Source of the DNA: Aminobacterium sp. MB27-C1
Lineage (GTDB): Bacteria; Synergistota; Synergistia; Synergistales; Aminobacteriaceae
NCBI RefSeq assembly: GCF_030908405.1
Contig: NZ_CP133089.1
Coordinates: 248,001-312,000, forward strand
Length of the DNA: 64,000 nucleotides
Direction: 5' to 3'
Shown here: in pieces, positions 36,201 through 43,866 of the stretch
How positions within the stretch are numbered: position 1 is the stretch's first letter
Layout: every line of letters begins with the position of its first letter
The notes under the pieces: model-generated
What the model was told of the DNA's origin: nothing
Seen by the model: the letters and a program-made list of their open reading frames with translations, nothing else
The model's database searches: none
Position numbers and translations under genes: made by a program

Positions 36201-36771
36201 TAATATTCATGAAGAGAGGGTCTGTAAAGAGGGTCCGTACCCTTTCTGTCCATAAGGATGGCAGACCTCTCTGAAACCATTCTTTATTCCACTGATCGAG
36301 AGCTTCTTCTGCTTCTTTCCAAAAAATACTTTCCTGAGGAGGAGCGACAACTCCAGATTCTGGGTCAAGATGAGTAGCAAGCCCGCATTCTTTAAGCACT
36401 CTCATGGAAAAAGCGTGAATGGTAGAAATATACCCTTCGTCAATACGGTCAGCGGCATCTTGAAATAAGCTTCTATATGAGGGGTGTTTCATCCCTAGTT
36501 GAAAGAGCATATTTTTAATTCTCTCAGCCATTTCCAAAGCTGCTTTTTCGGTAAAGGTTAACGTAAGAATCTCATTAGTTGCTGCGCGGCCTGAAATAAG
36601 AGCCCAGATGAAGCGCCATGCGAGAGTCCACGTCTTCCCAGTTCCAGCTCCTGCGCTAACTACAACAAGGGGGGAATCAGAAGTTATTGCTTCGTATTGT
36701 CCTGGAACGGCCTCAGTCTGCTCTTTTATCTGTTCTTTTATATGTTGCGCAAGAGTGTTATTTGTCTTCAT
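33250..36771 (-). CDS. addA: AddA-type helicase-nuclease subunit (ATP-dependent exonuclease)
   Basis: This is the UvrD-like motor and nuclease of the AddAB (RexAB) recombination complex that resects double-strand breaks. It is about 1173 residues. Walker A SAGAGTGKT is near residue 44, DEFQD near 405, VGDVKQSIYRFRHAD follows, then VMTVHGAKGLEF and LFYVASTRARD. The C-terminal RecB-type nuclease has the metal motif IRDYK and a downstream Q/Y helix. Unusually, the nuclease also has a cysteine before it (YCPYAF) and CSLCPFKREC at the very end, a CxxC-x5-C pattern usual for AddB. The start is ATG 36771 after AAGGAG, overlapping addB by 14 bases. Confidence 0.9.
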   Translation of the reverse strand: MKTNNTLAQHIKEQIKEQTEAVPGQYEAITSDSPLVVVSAGAGTGKTWTLAWRFIWALISGRAATNEILTLTFTEKAALEMAERIKNMLFQLGMKHPSYRSLFQDAADRIDEGYISTIHAFSMRVLKECGLATHLDPESGVVAPPQESIFWKEAEEALDQWNKEWFQRGLPSLWTERVRTLFTDPLFMNIINAFGPEAVTTHARQSLALFASQGYGPEDIWQWSNVLPDRDQSTLEQAQTSLYQKWEKEWLRFLEPDIGIFYNLKELKGKSQLSNRIQSLMKQWGERPSLHDMPLFVLSLIDTLKGARGKLSDEIAESLGEAVSPYRNRLKKDEPWLSAFHSGFDSDEQLSRICMLRIAAVFWQIWNEFRIRKNRLSFDDMISYAIEALEQSPSYAGRFKEILVDEFQDTNPLQDRLIQAVRRYNQRLFLVGDVKQSIYRFRHADLSLFASYIRKAKSGEGEYIALNKSFRSRENLVSEVNNLFASIWKDGLGQNLQLPFEPLDVPRNLDTYKTRQQCTVDPLVIYLEEGKEKEKVGDMRLRQIRRLASLFSRYHNDKHTIWDKKQECLRPVQWEDMAILVPSRTTWFPLLEKIFFEEFQIPIYFEGSTRYFSRSEIQDIIELLNLLDDPENENYLISFLSSPFSTLSLDDVQELVKTTTKGYRYKTFQQQWPHLAQQIQEWRLMAHFLGPSSVLASFLGRGNETLLSFPAWKRRSVAANIRKAIDIAREFEETIGISLPGCARYLRDAVEKQEKITEAEVSGEHEDVIRVMTVHGAKGLEFPVLAVMGLERSSSDGEKKGLMPSKQMGVALRHFPDEKSSNPPLAWSLSKLLDEQEEYEEWQRLFYVASTRARDSLVLCSLLPQNKDGYSISEKSWLNMLLTWKPGLPLCNDEPPSVINVKLQKETTENIASFVPLPQPEPQFLSKISATSFALFQYCPYAFRLKHRQGQELVWEQPSDDPTEGGTDVGSLVHILLSRWDFISVPLDSFFPQKNWLEFAETLPSELRPVWKRTHTREDVYSWLFSFQESSLVKQIRENRTTIRKEFPFRVSLPEGPTMGGSIDLLWREKDTLFIRDYKITTLAHVPENLYKDQLAFYALAMKKALHISQISLGLWHLREGIEEPVHVSNKDWTALEERVRKTAHLAISGPFKPIEGRCSLCPFKRECTWPLK

Positions 36772-39700
36772 CTTTTTCTCCTTTGCTTGCAAGTTCACTT
36801 TTTCTACACATAAGATTGAGAGAGCAGTAGTGACATGCTTTTGAATCATAGTTAGGGGCATATATACCAGACCGAAGGCTTTGTGCCATATTGTTCAGCC
36901 CAACTTTTGTCGCTTCAATGAGATCTTCTAGTGTGTTTCCGTTTCGCGCATTTGAACAGCCCGTAATCTCTAGAATATCCTGTTCTTCGACAGCACCTAC
37001 AATAGAAGTGTCACTATGACAGAGATAGAGAGTTCCTACTACGCGGAGATTGGGCATATGCGCAGGCAACGTTCCTTCTCCTTCTTGGATTGCTAGGGTA
37101 TATGCAGCTAATTGGAGATTTTTATTGCGGCCGTTTCCGCTGCCGAGCTTATAGTCGAGAATAATAATTCTTCCATCATTGAGAAATTCCACCCTGTCGG
37201 CTCTACCTGTAAAAGGAACCCCATTTACACTGAGGAGGGGAAGATCCATTTCTCTATATTGTCTGTAGCGAAGCTTCTCCAGGCCATTTTCTTCCATGAT
37301 TTGTTGAAGATCGGCCAGTTTTAAGGTCTGTTGCAGAAGTCGTTCATTATGTCTGGTAAGAGAGGATCTCTGAAGCAGGTCAGGATAAGCGTCCTCTACT
37401 ATTTCTTCCCAATAACGGCGAGCAAGTAGGGAGAGAGATTCTCCTGTCTCTTCATATGTTTCCCATACTTTATTCCAAAGTTGGTGCAGCGTACTTCCGC
37501 TTCGTGCCAGATCCAGTCCTGAAGATACGGGTTCGTCTATATTGAGACAGTTGAGGTTCGCAAATCTAAAAGGGCAATCCATATATTCGTCAAGCTTGCT
37601 AAGCTGCCCTTTAGGAGATACTGGAACTTCCGTTCTTTCCTCAGGAAGGTAGCGTTGTCTGCCTGTATATGGGTAGGCATCTTCTCTGATCTCAACACCT
37701 TCAATAGCAGGCTCCTCTTTTTTAGGCAGAAGATGACTCAATGTTCTCTCGAGAGGAGGAATTTCTTCTTTTGAATAAATCCACTTTTCCGAGAAAGACT
37801 TTCCGATGAATGGAGAGGGCGGAAGAGGTTTCCCCGATCCGTCCGCAAGTGGAGAACTTATAATTATGGCCTTTTCTCCACAGGCCAACAGTCGTCTGAA
37901 TAGAGCTTCTCTTTGTTCTCTTTTTTCTTTAAGTAAGGGAAGATGTCCCCGTTCTGTTCCCATCATTTCATGAAGTGTCATTTTATGATCATCAGGAAGA
38001 AGGGAGGATTCGCTTATTTTGCCGGGCCACATAGATGCAGTAGTACCAGGCATTATCCAAAGAGATTTCTGTGTAAGGACTGGCGGAGTCCCGACAAATA
38101 AAGAAAGTGTTCCCTCTATTGCCGCAGGGAGCCAGATAGTGGCTATAGAAGCCCAGTGATGTAAGAAAGAGATAGCTTCCGATCCTGAAAAATGTACCTT
38201 TCCTGCATTGCCTATTCGATCTTGGAGTTCTCCGAGACTTTCTACTTTTTGTTCTGTTTCACGTAATGCTGCCTGAAGACGGCGAACAGACTCATCAAGT
38301 TCCGGATGATCAATGACCCAAAGGGAGAGTTCGTTGCCCCAAGAAGGTGATTCTGCGGCTAGGGTGTATAGGGCGGAAAGCAAATCTGCTGGAGTTCCGC
38401 CTTTTTCCATGGTTTTGATAAACTGACACATTTTTTTAAATGAAAGAACACCTCGTTCTGGTGCTCTATGTTTTAGTAGGTCAATCCAGCCTCCCTCACT
38501 AAGACTGAATATGTCTGTAGGAGGCGGTGTCTGAATTTCCCTTCCCGCGAGGGATGGTTCACGAAGGATATTCCACGTTTCTTCAACAGGCCATTGTTTT
38601 TCACCAGCAGACCATATCCTTCGGGCCAAATCCCAGAGAGGAGTTTGTTCTACTGTAAGCCCCTCATGAATGGAATAAGGAATATGATATCGAGTCAATA
38701 CTTCTTCTGCCAAAGCCAGACAAGGACTGTCTATAACCATGCCCATTTTCTGCCACGAGGTTGTAGAAGGAAGAATATTATGCTCTGTAATATAGCCTTT
38801 CTGGTTCTTCCACAATACAAGCTCTCGTGCCAGTGTTTCCATTTCCATTCGTGGAGATCCCGATGTAATTCGCAGGGCGTTCAGTGTCCCCGATGAGGGA
38901 AGACTTTCTACCAAGGCTCCGGGAAACTGATCTACTGTGGTGTAAAAATTATCTAAACCCGTTTGTGGTGTATATATTGTTATTGTTGCTCCTAACGAAG
39001 AGAGATGTGAAAGCAGATGTATCTGACTTGAATTAAAGCTTAGAAATCCAACAAATACGAAATGGCGATTAACAACCCATCGTAGCAGTGAAGAGGGACC
39101 CTCTTTGAGGAAACGAAGAGCTATAAGAGGAATTTGCGCACTATCTACAAGATGCCATCTCTCTAAATATTCTACGTAAAGGTGAAAAAGGTGACAGAGA
39201 ATTCCTTCTGGTGTGTGAATATGGGGACATTTTTCTCGGTTACAATTACCACACTCAAGAGAGAGCCCCAATGTTTCTGGCGAAACAGCTTCTCGTAATA
39301 ACTCTCTAAAATGGTCTCCCAATGTTGAAATAAAGCCGGTTTGCCACACTCCAGGAGGAAGAAGTGTGTTTCCTTTTTGACTTTCCAAAAAATCTTTAAC
39401 GATATACCGAACAATGAGCCAGTGGTCAGGAGGATCAATTTGGCGAATGTAGTTATTTTGACCTCCTTCAGAATTGTCAGATATGAATGTTTCAAATTGG
39501 CGGATAAGATCATCCCATCGCCAAATAGCGGGAGCACTTTGTCCTGCCATATTGTGGGGAAAAATAACATCTTGCAATAATTTTCTATCTCTGCTCGTGG
39601 GAACAAAAAATATACAGGAAGGCTTTTGGGCTGCTAAATGAAGCTCTCTTTCAAGTTCTGAAACTTTTCGATAAAGAACTATACGAGGTGATACTGTCAT
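36758..39700 (-). CDS. addB: AddB-type PD-(D/E)XK nuclease subunit
   Basis: This is the partner of AddA, about 980 residues, with the start at ATG 39700 after a GGAGG box. The C-terminal nuclease shows a GRADRVEFLNDGR-IIILDYKLG motif and the QLAAYTLA helix. A four-cysteine set that can clamp a 4Fe-4S cluster is visible: MDCPFRF before the nuclease and CHYCSLNLMC at the end. The N-terminal half has a helicase-like layout, but I find no Walker A motif, so it should be a non-ATPase scaffold like RecC. It is the first gene of the addB-addA pair and is preceded by a divergent gap. Confidence 0.85.
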   Translation of the reverse strand: MTVSPRIVLYRKVSELERELHLAAQKPSCIFFVPTSRDRKLLQDVIFPHNMAGQSAPAIWRWDDLIRQFETFISDNSEGGQNNYIRQIDPPDHWLIVRYIVKDFLESQKGNTLLPPGVWQTGFISTLGDHFRELLREAVSPETLGLSLECGNCNREKCPHIHTPEGILCHLFHLYVEYLERWHLVDSAQIPLIALRFLKEGPSSLLRWVVNRHFVFVGFLSFNSSQIHLLSHLSSLGATITIYTPQTGLDNFYTTVDQFPGALVESLPSSGTLNALRITSGSPRMEMETLARELVLWKNQKGYITEHNILPSTTSWQKMGMVIDSPCLALAEEVLTRYHIPYSIHEGLTVEQTPLWDLARRIWSAGEKQWPVEETWNILREPSLAGREIQTPPPTDIFSLSEGGWIDLLKHRAPERGVLSFKKMCQFIKTMEKGGTPADLLSALYTLAAESPSWGNELSLWVIDHPELDESVRRLQAALRETEQKVESLGELQDRIGNAGKVHFSGSEAISFLHHWASIATIWLPAAIEGTLSLFVGTPPVLTQKSLWIMPGTTASMWPGKISESSLLPDDHKMTLHEMMGTERGHLPLLKEKREQREALFRRLLACGEKAIIISSPLADGSGKPLPPSPFIGKSFSEKWIYSKEEIPPLERTLSHLLPKKEEPAIEGVEIREDAYPYTGRQRYLPEERTEVPVSPKGQLSKLDEYMDCPFRFANLNCLNIDEPVSSGLDLARSGSTLHQLWNKVWETYEETGESLSLLARRYWEEIVEDAYPDLLQRSSLTRHNERLLQQTLKLADLQQIMEENGLEKLRYRQYREMDLPLLSVNGVPFTGRADRVEFLNDGRIIILDYKLGSGNGRNKNLQLAAYTLAIQEGEGTLPAHMPNLRVVGTLYLCHSDTSIVGAVEEQDILEITGCSNARNGNTLEDLIEATKVGLNNMAQSLRSGIYAPNYDSKACHYCSLNLMCRKSELASKGEKDEDK

Positions 39701-39814
39701 AAAAAGCCCTCCCAATCATGTAATCATCCACATTTATTTTACCTCAAAGATATTTTTAATGGGGCAAGTCGTCTTATTCTGATCGATTATACATCAATGA
39801 TGTTTATGCCCTTA

Positions 39815-39823
39815 TGTTATAAT
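39815..39823 (+). promoter_or_regulatory. Extended -10 promoter for the quaternary-amine/acyltransferase genes
   Basis: TGTTATAAT is a perfect extended -10 (TGnTATAAT), 38 bases upstream of the binding-protein ATG. No clear -35 is seen at the ideal distance. It would drive 39861-43080. Confidence 0.55.
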
Positions 39824-39860
39824 CAAATTATTATACTAAATTTTAGAAGGGAGTTTTGAT

Positions 39861-40880
39861 ATGAAAAGTGAAAAATGGTGGAGAAAAATATTGTTTATGT
39901 TTACGTTGTCAGTTGTTCTTTTTAATCTAGCTTCTTGTGGTTTTTCCACAGAAAGTCCTGTTATTTTCCTTGATTTTAGTTGGGAAAGTGTTCAAGTTCA
40001 TAACAGAATTGCAGCGTATATTATCGAAAAAGGTTTTGGACGGAGTGTAATTTATACGTTTGCGGAAGTTGTGCCTGGGCTTATGGGATTGGAACGAGGG
40101 GATGTTCATATTGCCATGGAAACTTGGGTAGACAATGCTGGTGAATTTTGGAAGAAAGCAGAGAAGCGCGGTAAGTTACGGTCTTTGGGGAAGAATTTTC
40201 CAGATGCTCCTCAAGGATGGTATGTTCCTACATATTTAATCAAGGGAGATCCAAATCGGGGAATTAAACCTATGGCACCGGATTTAAAAAGTGTAAAGGA
40301 TCTGTCTCGTTATTGGGAACTATTTCGAGACCCCGAAAATCCTCAAAAAGGACGTTTTTATAACGGACCAACTGGCTGGAACGTAAGCGTTACAAACGAG
40401 AAAAAAATGAAGTCCTATGGACTGAATTCCCGTTATACTGTTTTCTATTGTGGTTCGGCAAGCGCCCTTGCCACAGCTATTGCATCTGCATATGAAAAAG
40501 GGAAGCCTGTTCTTGCATACTATTGGGAGCCCACTCCTATCTTGGGAATGTATGATATGACGAAATTAGAAGAACCTCCTTATGATGAAAAAGTATGGAA
40601 TACATCTGGAGGATGTGACTTTCCTGCTTCAAGGGTTTTAAAGACTATAAACACGGTGTTTGCTGAGGAAAATCCGGAGATAGAAAATTTTCTTATAAAA
40701 TATGAGACGACTATGGGTGAGACAAACACCTTTTTAGCATATATGAAAAGAGAAAGTGCTTCTTCTTTTGAAGCGGCAGTTTGGTTTTTAAAGCATTATT
40801 CGGAACGTTGGCATCAATGGCTTGATGATCCTCTCGTGATCAAAAACGTAGAAGATGCGTTAAAAAATGAAAAAATATAA
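39861..40880 (+). CDS. Glycine betaine/carnitine/choline-type substrate-binding lipoprotein (OpuAC/ProX family)
   Basis: This is an extracytoplasmic binding protein for quaternary ammonium compounds, 339 residues. A hydrophobic leader ends in the lipobox LASC with C26 as lipidation site. Tryptophans typical of the aromatic cage occur in DFSWESVQVHN (about 44), METWVDNAG (about 87) and YYWEPTPI. No permease or ATPase genes adjoin it; the next gene instead encodes a choline/carnitine acyltransferase, with a 14-base overlap. That suggests the ligand is carnitine, choline or a relative that is then acylated or deacylated. It could also be a sensor component or serve a distant transporter. Confidence 0.85.
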   Translation: MKSEKWWRKILFMFTLSVVLFNLASCGFSTESPVIFLDFSWESVQVHNRIAAYIIEKGFGRSVIYTFAEVVPGLMGLERGDVHIAMETWVDNAGEFWKKAEKRGKLRSLGKNFPDAPQGWYVPTYLIKGDPNRGIKPMAPDLKSVKDLSRYWELFRDPENPQKGRFYNGPTGWNVSVTNEKKMKSYGLNSRYTVFYCGSASALATAIASAYEKGKPVLAYYWEPTPILGMYDMTKLEEPPYDEKVWNTSGGCDFPASRVLKTINTVFAEENPEIENFLIKYETTMGETNTFLAYMKRESASSFEAAVWFLKHYSERWHQWLDDPLVIKNVEDALKNEKI

Positions 40881-42657
40881 ATATTTTTGTTCGAAAGAGA
40901 GCCGCTTGCCGGCTCTTTCTTTTTCCGATTTAAATAAAACTTGTCAGTTGTTTTCCATGTGGAGCAAGCCGTTTCTCTCTTCTAATGAAATAGAAACGAC
41001 TCAAAAAGCGGTGAAAAATTTTTTGCAATCGCCAGAGAAGGGACCTTTTTTGCAAAAGATGCTAGAACAACGTTTGACCGAAGAAGAGTCTTTTCTTGAA
41101 AATCTCCCTTATTGGGAAAAATGGTATTTAAAAGCGAGAGATCCTTTGCCTATATACAGTAATCCTTATTATGTCTTCAACGATTCTTCAACTTCATATA
41201 GCTTATCTCTATGTGATAGGGCAGCGAAAAGTGTTGTTTCATTTTTGCGTTTTCGAGAAAACCTGTTGCAAAATCCAGAAATAGAATGGGATGAGCGAAA
41301 TCCTTTAAGTTTGGAACAATATAAAAATTTTTTTTCGACAACGAGAATTCCTGGACTCAATCAAGACTTTTTAAAATCACCTTGGAGCGCGAATGGAGAG
41401 GTTTCCACAAAAGAGTCTCATATTATTGTAATCTTTAAAGGTAATTTCTATAAGGTTGATGTTCTTTCTGATAAGGGAGACATTAGGGACACTAACGAAT
41501 TAAGTGGCGTTTTTTTATCTATTTTGCAGAGTTTCTTTGAAGGAGATGTGTCTACAGAAAGCATATCTTCTCCAGCACTTCTGACAACCCTTCCTAGAAC
41601 AGATTGGTTCTATTGGCGAAAACGGCTTTTGCAGGTTGATTCTCAAAATATTCATGCCATGAATATTTTGGAGAAAGCTCTTTTTGTTGTTTGCTTAGAA
41701 GATCATCCACTCTCTCACACAATGAATGTGTGCAGAAATGTTTGGCATGGAAAAGGAGGAGATCGATGGTTTGATAAATCTCTACAGTTAATTATTGGTC
41801 CAGGATATAGAGGGCTTTGTTTTGAACATTCAGGTTTGGATGGAGCTGCGGTCACTCGATTAGTTCGATGGGTTACTGAAGATGAAAAGGTTATCTTTCC
41901 ACGAGGAGTTATGATGGGAACACTGGCAAAAAAAGTTTCGTTTATTCTTGATTCCTCACTATGTAAAGCTATAGAAAAAGCTGCAGCACATTTTGACTCA
42001 ATGATAAAAGGAACGTCTTTAATCGTTAGAGATTTTCCTTCTTTTGGATTAGAGGATATAAAAAAGCATTCTCTTAGCACAGATGCTTTCGTTCAAGTGG
42101 CTATTCAATCAAGTTTTTTTAAGAGCTTTTCTTCTCTCCCTCATGTTTTTGAATCGGTTCATCTTCGTCACTTTCGAAAGGGACGAACAGACGGAATGCG
42201 CCCTGTTACAAAAGATTCGGTTCTCTTGGTTAAGGGAATGAGAGAAGGGTATAAGAAAGAAAATCTAAAAGAGTTGTTACAAAGAGTTTCTCAGTCTCAT
42301 CGAGAAAGAATTGCTATGTATATGAACGGTTATGGTCCGGAAGCTCATTTATCTTTGCTCTACGAAGTGTGGAAAGAAAATTCCAAGGATGGGAAAATAC
42401 CTGATATATTCCAATCCCCAGGCTGGTTACATTTTACTCAAAATGAAATTACCACAAGTACGACATTACCTACTGGTCTTAAAGCAGCAGGGTATGGGCC
42501 AGTAGAAGAGAAAGGCTTTGCGGTTCGTTATCTCAGGTATCCTCATTCTCTTCGGTTTAGTTTTTCATCTCGATGTAGCGAAGAGGTTCGTCTGAAGATT
42601 TTTATTGAAAATATGTTTTATTCCCTTGAGGAAATGATGACTTGGCAGGTATTCTAA
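40867..42657 (+). CDS. Choline/carnitine O-acyltransferase family protein
   Basis: This 596-residue protein matches the eukaryotic-type choline/carnitine acyltransferases, which move acyl groups between CoA and carnitine or choline. The signature DRWFDKSLQ precedes GLCFEHSGLDG, in which H321 aligns with the catalytic His of CrAT and ChAT. Further blocks are FRKGRTDGMRP (T441, R445), where animal enzymes read GRTDTIRS or GRVDNIRS, a TTSTTLP stretch in the STS-motif position, and YGPVEEKGFAVRYL near the end. The retained T441 leans toward carnitine, weakly. No signal peptide is seen, so it is cytoplasmic. It overlaps the binding-protein gene and has no clear ribosome-binding site, so it is probably translationally coupled. 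The family is uncommon in bacteria. Confidence 0.88.
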   Translation: MKKYKYFCSKESRLPALSFSDLNKTCQLFSMWSKPFLSSNEIETTQKAVKNFLQSPEKGPFLQKMLEQRLTEEESFLENLPYWEKWYLKARDPLPIYSNPYYVFNDSSTSYSLSLCDRAAKSVVSFLRFRENLLQNPEIEWDERNPLSLEQYKNFFSTTRIPGLNQDFLKSPWSANGEVSTKESHIIVIFKGNFYKVDVLSDKGDIRDTNELSGVFLSILQSFFEGDVSTESISSPALLTTLPRTDWFYWRKRLLQVDSQNIHAMNILEKALFVVCLEDHPLSHTMNVCRNVWHGKGGDRWFDKSLQLIIGPGYRGLCFEHSGLDGAAVTRLVRWVTEDEKVIFPRGVMMGTLAKKVSFILDSSLCKAIEKAAAHFDSMIKGTSLIVRDFPSFGLEDIKKHSLSTDAFVQVAIQSSFFKSFSSLPHVFESVHLRHFRKGRTDGMRPVTKDSVLLVKGMREGYKKENLKELLQRVSQSHRERIAMYMNGYGPEAHLSLLYEVWKENSKDGKIPDIFQSPGWLHFTQNEITTSTTLPTGLKAAGYGPVEEKGFAVRYLRYPHSLRFSFSSRCSEEVRLKIFIENMFYSLEEMMTWQVF

Positions 42658-42693
42658 TATATACTATTGGGGGTATTCGTGAGGAGGGATAGA

Positions 42694-43080
42694 GTGAGAA
42701 GAATAGTCTTATCAGTAATGCTCGTATGCAGTCTCTATATTTTTTCGACAGGGTCAGTTCTTTTTGCTTTGGAAGCGTCACAAAATGCTTCAGAGCTTAC
42801 CTTTGCTTTTTCTGATCAGGCACTGGCGTTTTTGCAGCGTTTGCCTCAACCTCTGTATCTTGATTGGGGATATTACAGAGGTATTTGAGGAGAAGATGCG
42901 TCGGCTCTCGTGAAGAGCCAAAAACCGATTGATCCAGAATCTTTCGTTCTCGTTTCCCATGGTGACGTTACGCTGTGGGTACGAAATAGTATGAAATTCA
43001 AAGATGATATTATTACTCTTGAATTACTAGAATTTCGAGGTAATAAAATTTTGATTAGTAAATCGGTCCTTTACGATTAA
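42694..43080 (+). CDS. Exported HesB-like protein with in-frame TGA: candidate selenoprotein
   Basis: A frame starting GTG 42694 (GGAGGG box upstream) reads 64 codons, meets TGA at 42886-42888 and stays open for 63 more codons to TAA at 43078. The first half has a signal-like hydrophobic segment (MRRIVLSVMLVCSLYIF...). The rest resembles a HesB/IscA-like fold: LTFAFSDQALAFLQRL, then LYLDWGYYRGI-TGA-GED, then a beta-rich end. The TGA falls where IscA/HesB proteins have their first conserved Cys (GGCxG). A hairpin at 42903-42919 begins 14 bases after TGA, as expected for a bacterial SECIS. HesB-like selenoproteins are known, but an exported one would be unusual. Alternatives are a nonsense mutation (TGG to TGA) or sequence error. 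Confidence 0.62.
42903..42919 (+). promoter_or_regulatory. SECIS-like hairpin downstream of the in-frame TGA
   Basis: GGCTCT (42903-42908) pairs perfectly with AGAGCC (42914-42919) around the loop CGTGA. The loop begins 20 bases after the TGA and has G at its second position, as described for bacterial selenocysteine insertion elements. A six-base stem can occur by chance, so this supports the selenoprotein reading without proving it. Confidence 0.5.
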
Positions 43081-43102
43081 AGTTTAATAGGAATGACTAA
43101 TC

Positions 43103-43158
43103 TTCCGGTGTTTCCTTTGTGTAAAAGGAAACACCGGAATTTTGCTTTTTTCTTTTTC
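43103..43158 (+). terminator. Terminator ending the acyltransferase/HesB-like operon
   Basis: TTCCGGTGTTTCCTTT (43103-43118) pairs perfectly with 43124-43139 and is followed by T-rich sequence. It lies 22 bases after the TAA at 43078-43080, not after the TGA at 42886. The transcript therefore covers the whole interrupted gene. Confidence 0.92.
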
Positions 43159-43227
43159 TTAAGGTACGATTCTTTAATATCTAAAAATTTTTGAGTCAAG
43201 CAATTTTTTTGACAAGGTGGAATTAAC

Positions 43228-43851
43228 GTGATAAAAGCTGTCGTTTTTGATTTTGATATGACTTTGGCTGATAGCAGTTATGCAATTACTGATTGCACCA
43301 ATCGTTTGGCACAAGAGCACGGATTGCGTAAGGTAACGAGAGAAGAGGTTTTGAAGACTATTGGTATGCCTATCCGAGATTCTTGGCTTCAGCTTTGGGG
43401 AGAGTTTAAAGAAGAATGGCTTACTCAGTATAGAGGATTTTTTGTAGAGCAGGAATATGCTGGAATTCGGCTTTTTCCAGGCACAGTCATGCTCTTGGAA
43501 TCTCTTCGCAATAAGGGAATTCGTCTTGCAGTGGCATCGAATCGCCAAAATGCACGTCCGGTGGTAGAGTCTCAAAAACTTGATGGCTTTTTTGAGCATA
43601 TTATCGGTATTCAGGATGTAGAACATCCTAAGCCTGCTCCTGATATTTTGCATAAAAGCATGGAACTTTTAGATGCTGCTCCTGAAGAAATATTCTACGT
43701 AGGGGATACAGACCTTGATATGATGACGTCTGTTGCTGCTGGAGTTCGTGGAGTTGGTTTGACTACTGGTAATTTCTCGTCCCACGAATTAAAAAATTCT
43801 GGTGCTTATTATACCTTCGATAAAATAGAAGACATACTTACTCTTTTTTAG
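43228..43851 (+). CDS. HAD-superfamily phosphatase (phosphoglycolate phosphatase-like)
   Basis: The 207-residue cytoplasmic hydrolase has the HAD motifs: DFDMTLADS (motif I, with nucleophile and acid/base Asp, about 8-10), ASNRQNARP (motif II region, about 109) and GDTDLDMMTSVAAG (motif IV, about 161). A helical cap lies between motifs I and II. This is the Gph/PgmB-like subgroup; the true substrate cannot be told. The start is GTG 43228 after AAGGTGG. It follows a strong terminator and precedes azlC by 15 bases, so it may be the first gene of an operon with azlCD. Confidence 0.87.
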   Translation: MIKAVVFDFDMTLADSSYAITDCTNRLAQEHGLRKVTREEVLKTIGMPIRDSWLQLWGEFKEEWLTQYRGFFVEQEYAGIRLFPGTVMLLESLRNKGIRLAVASNRQNARPVVESQKLDGFFEHIIGIQDVEHPKPAPDILHKSMELLDAAPEEIFYVGDTDLDMMTSVAAGVRGVGLTTGNFSSHELKNSGAYYTFDKIEDILTLF

Positions 43852-43866
43852 AGGTTTGTTAAGGAT

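Noticed and set aside
42667-42888. A short 73-aa protein ending at the TGA
   Set aside because: The frame continues as coding sequence past the TGA to a TAA just before a terminator, and the fold would be cut in half, so a simple stop seems less likely. It remains possible if no Sec machinery exists.
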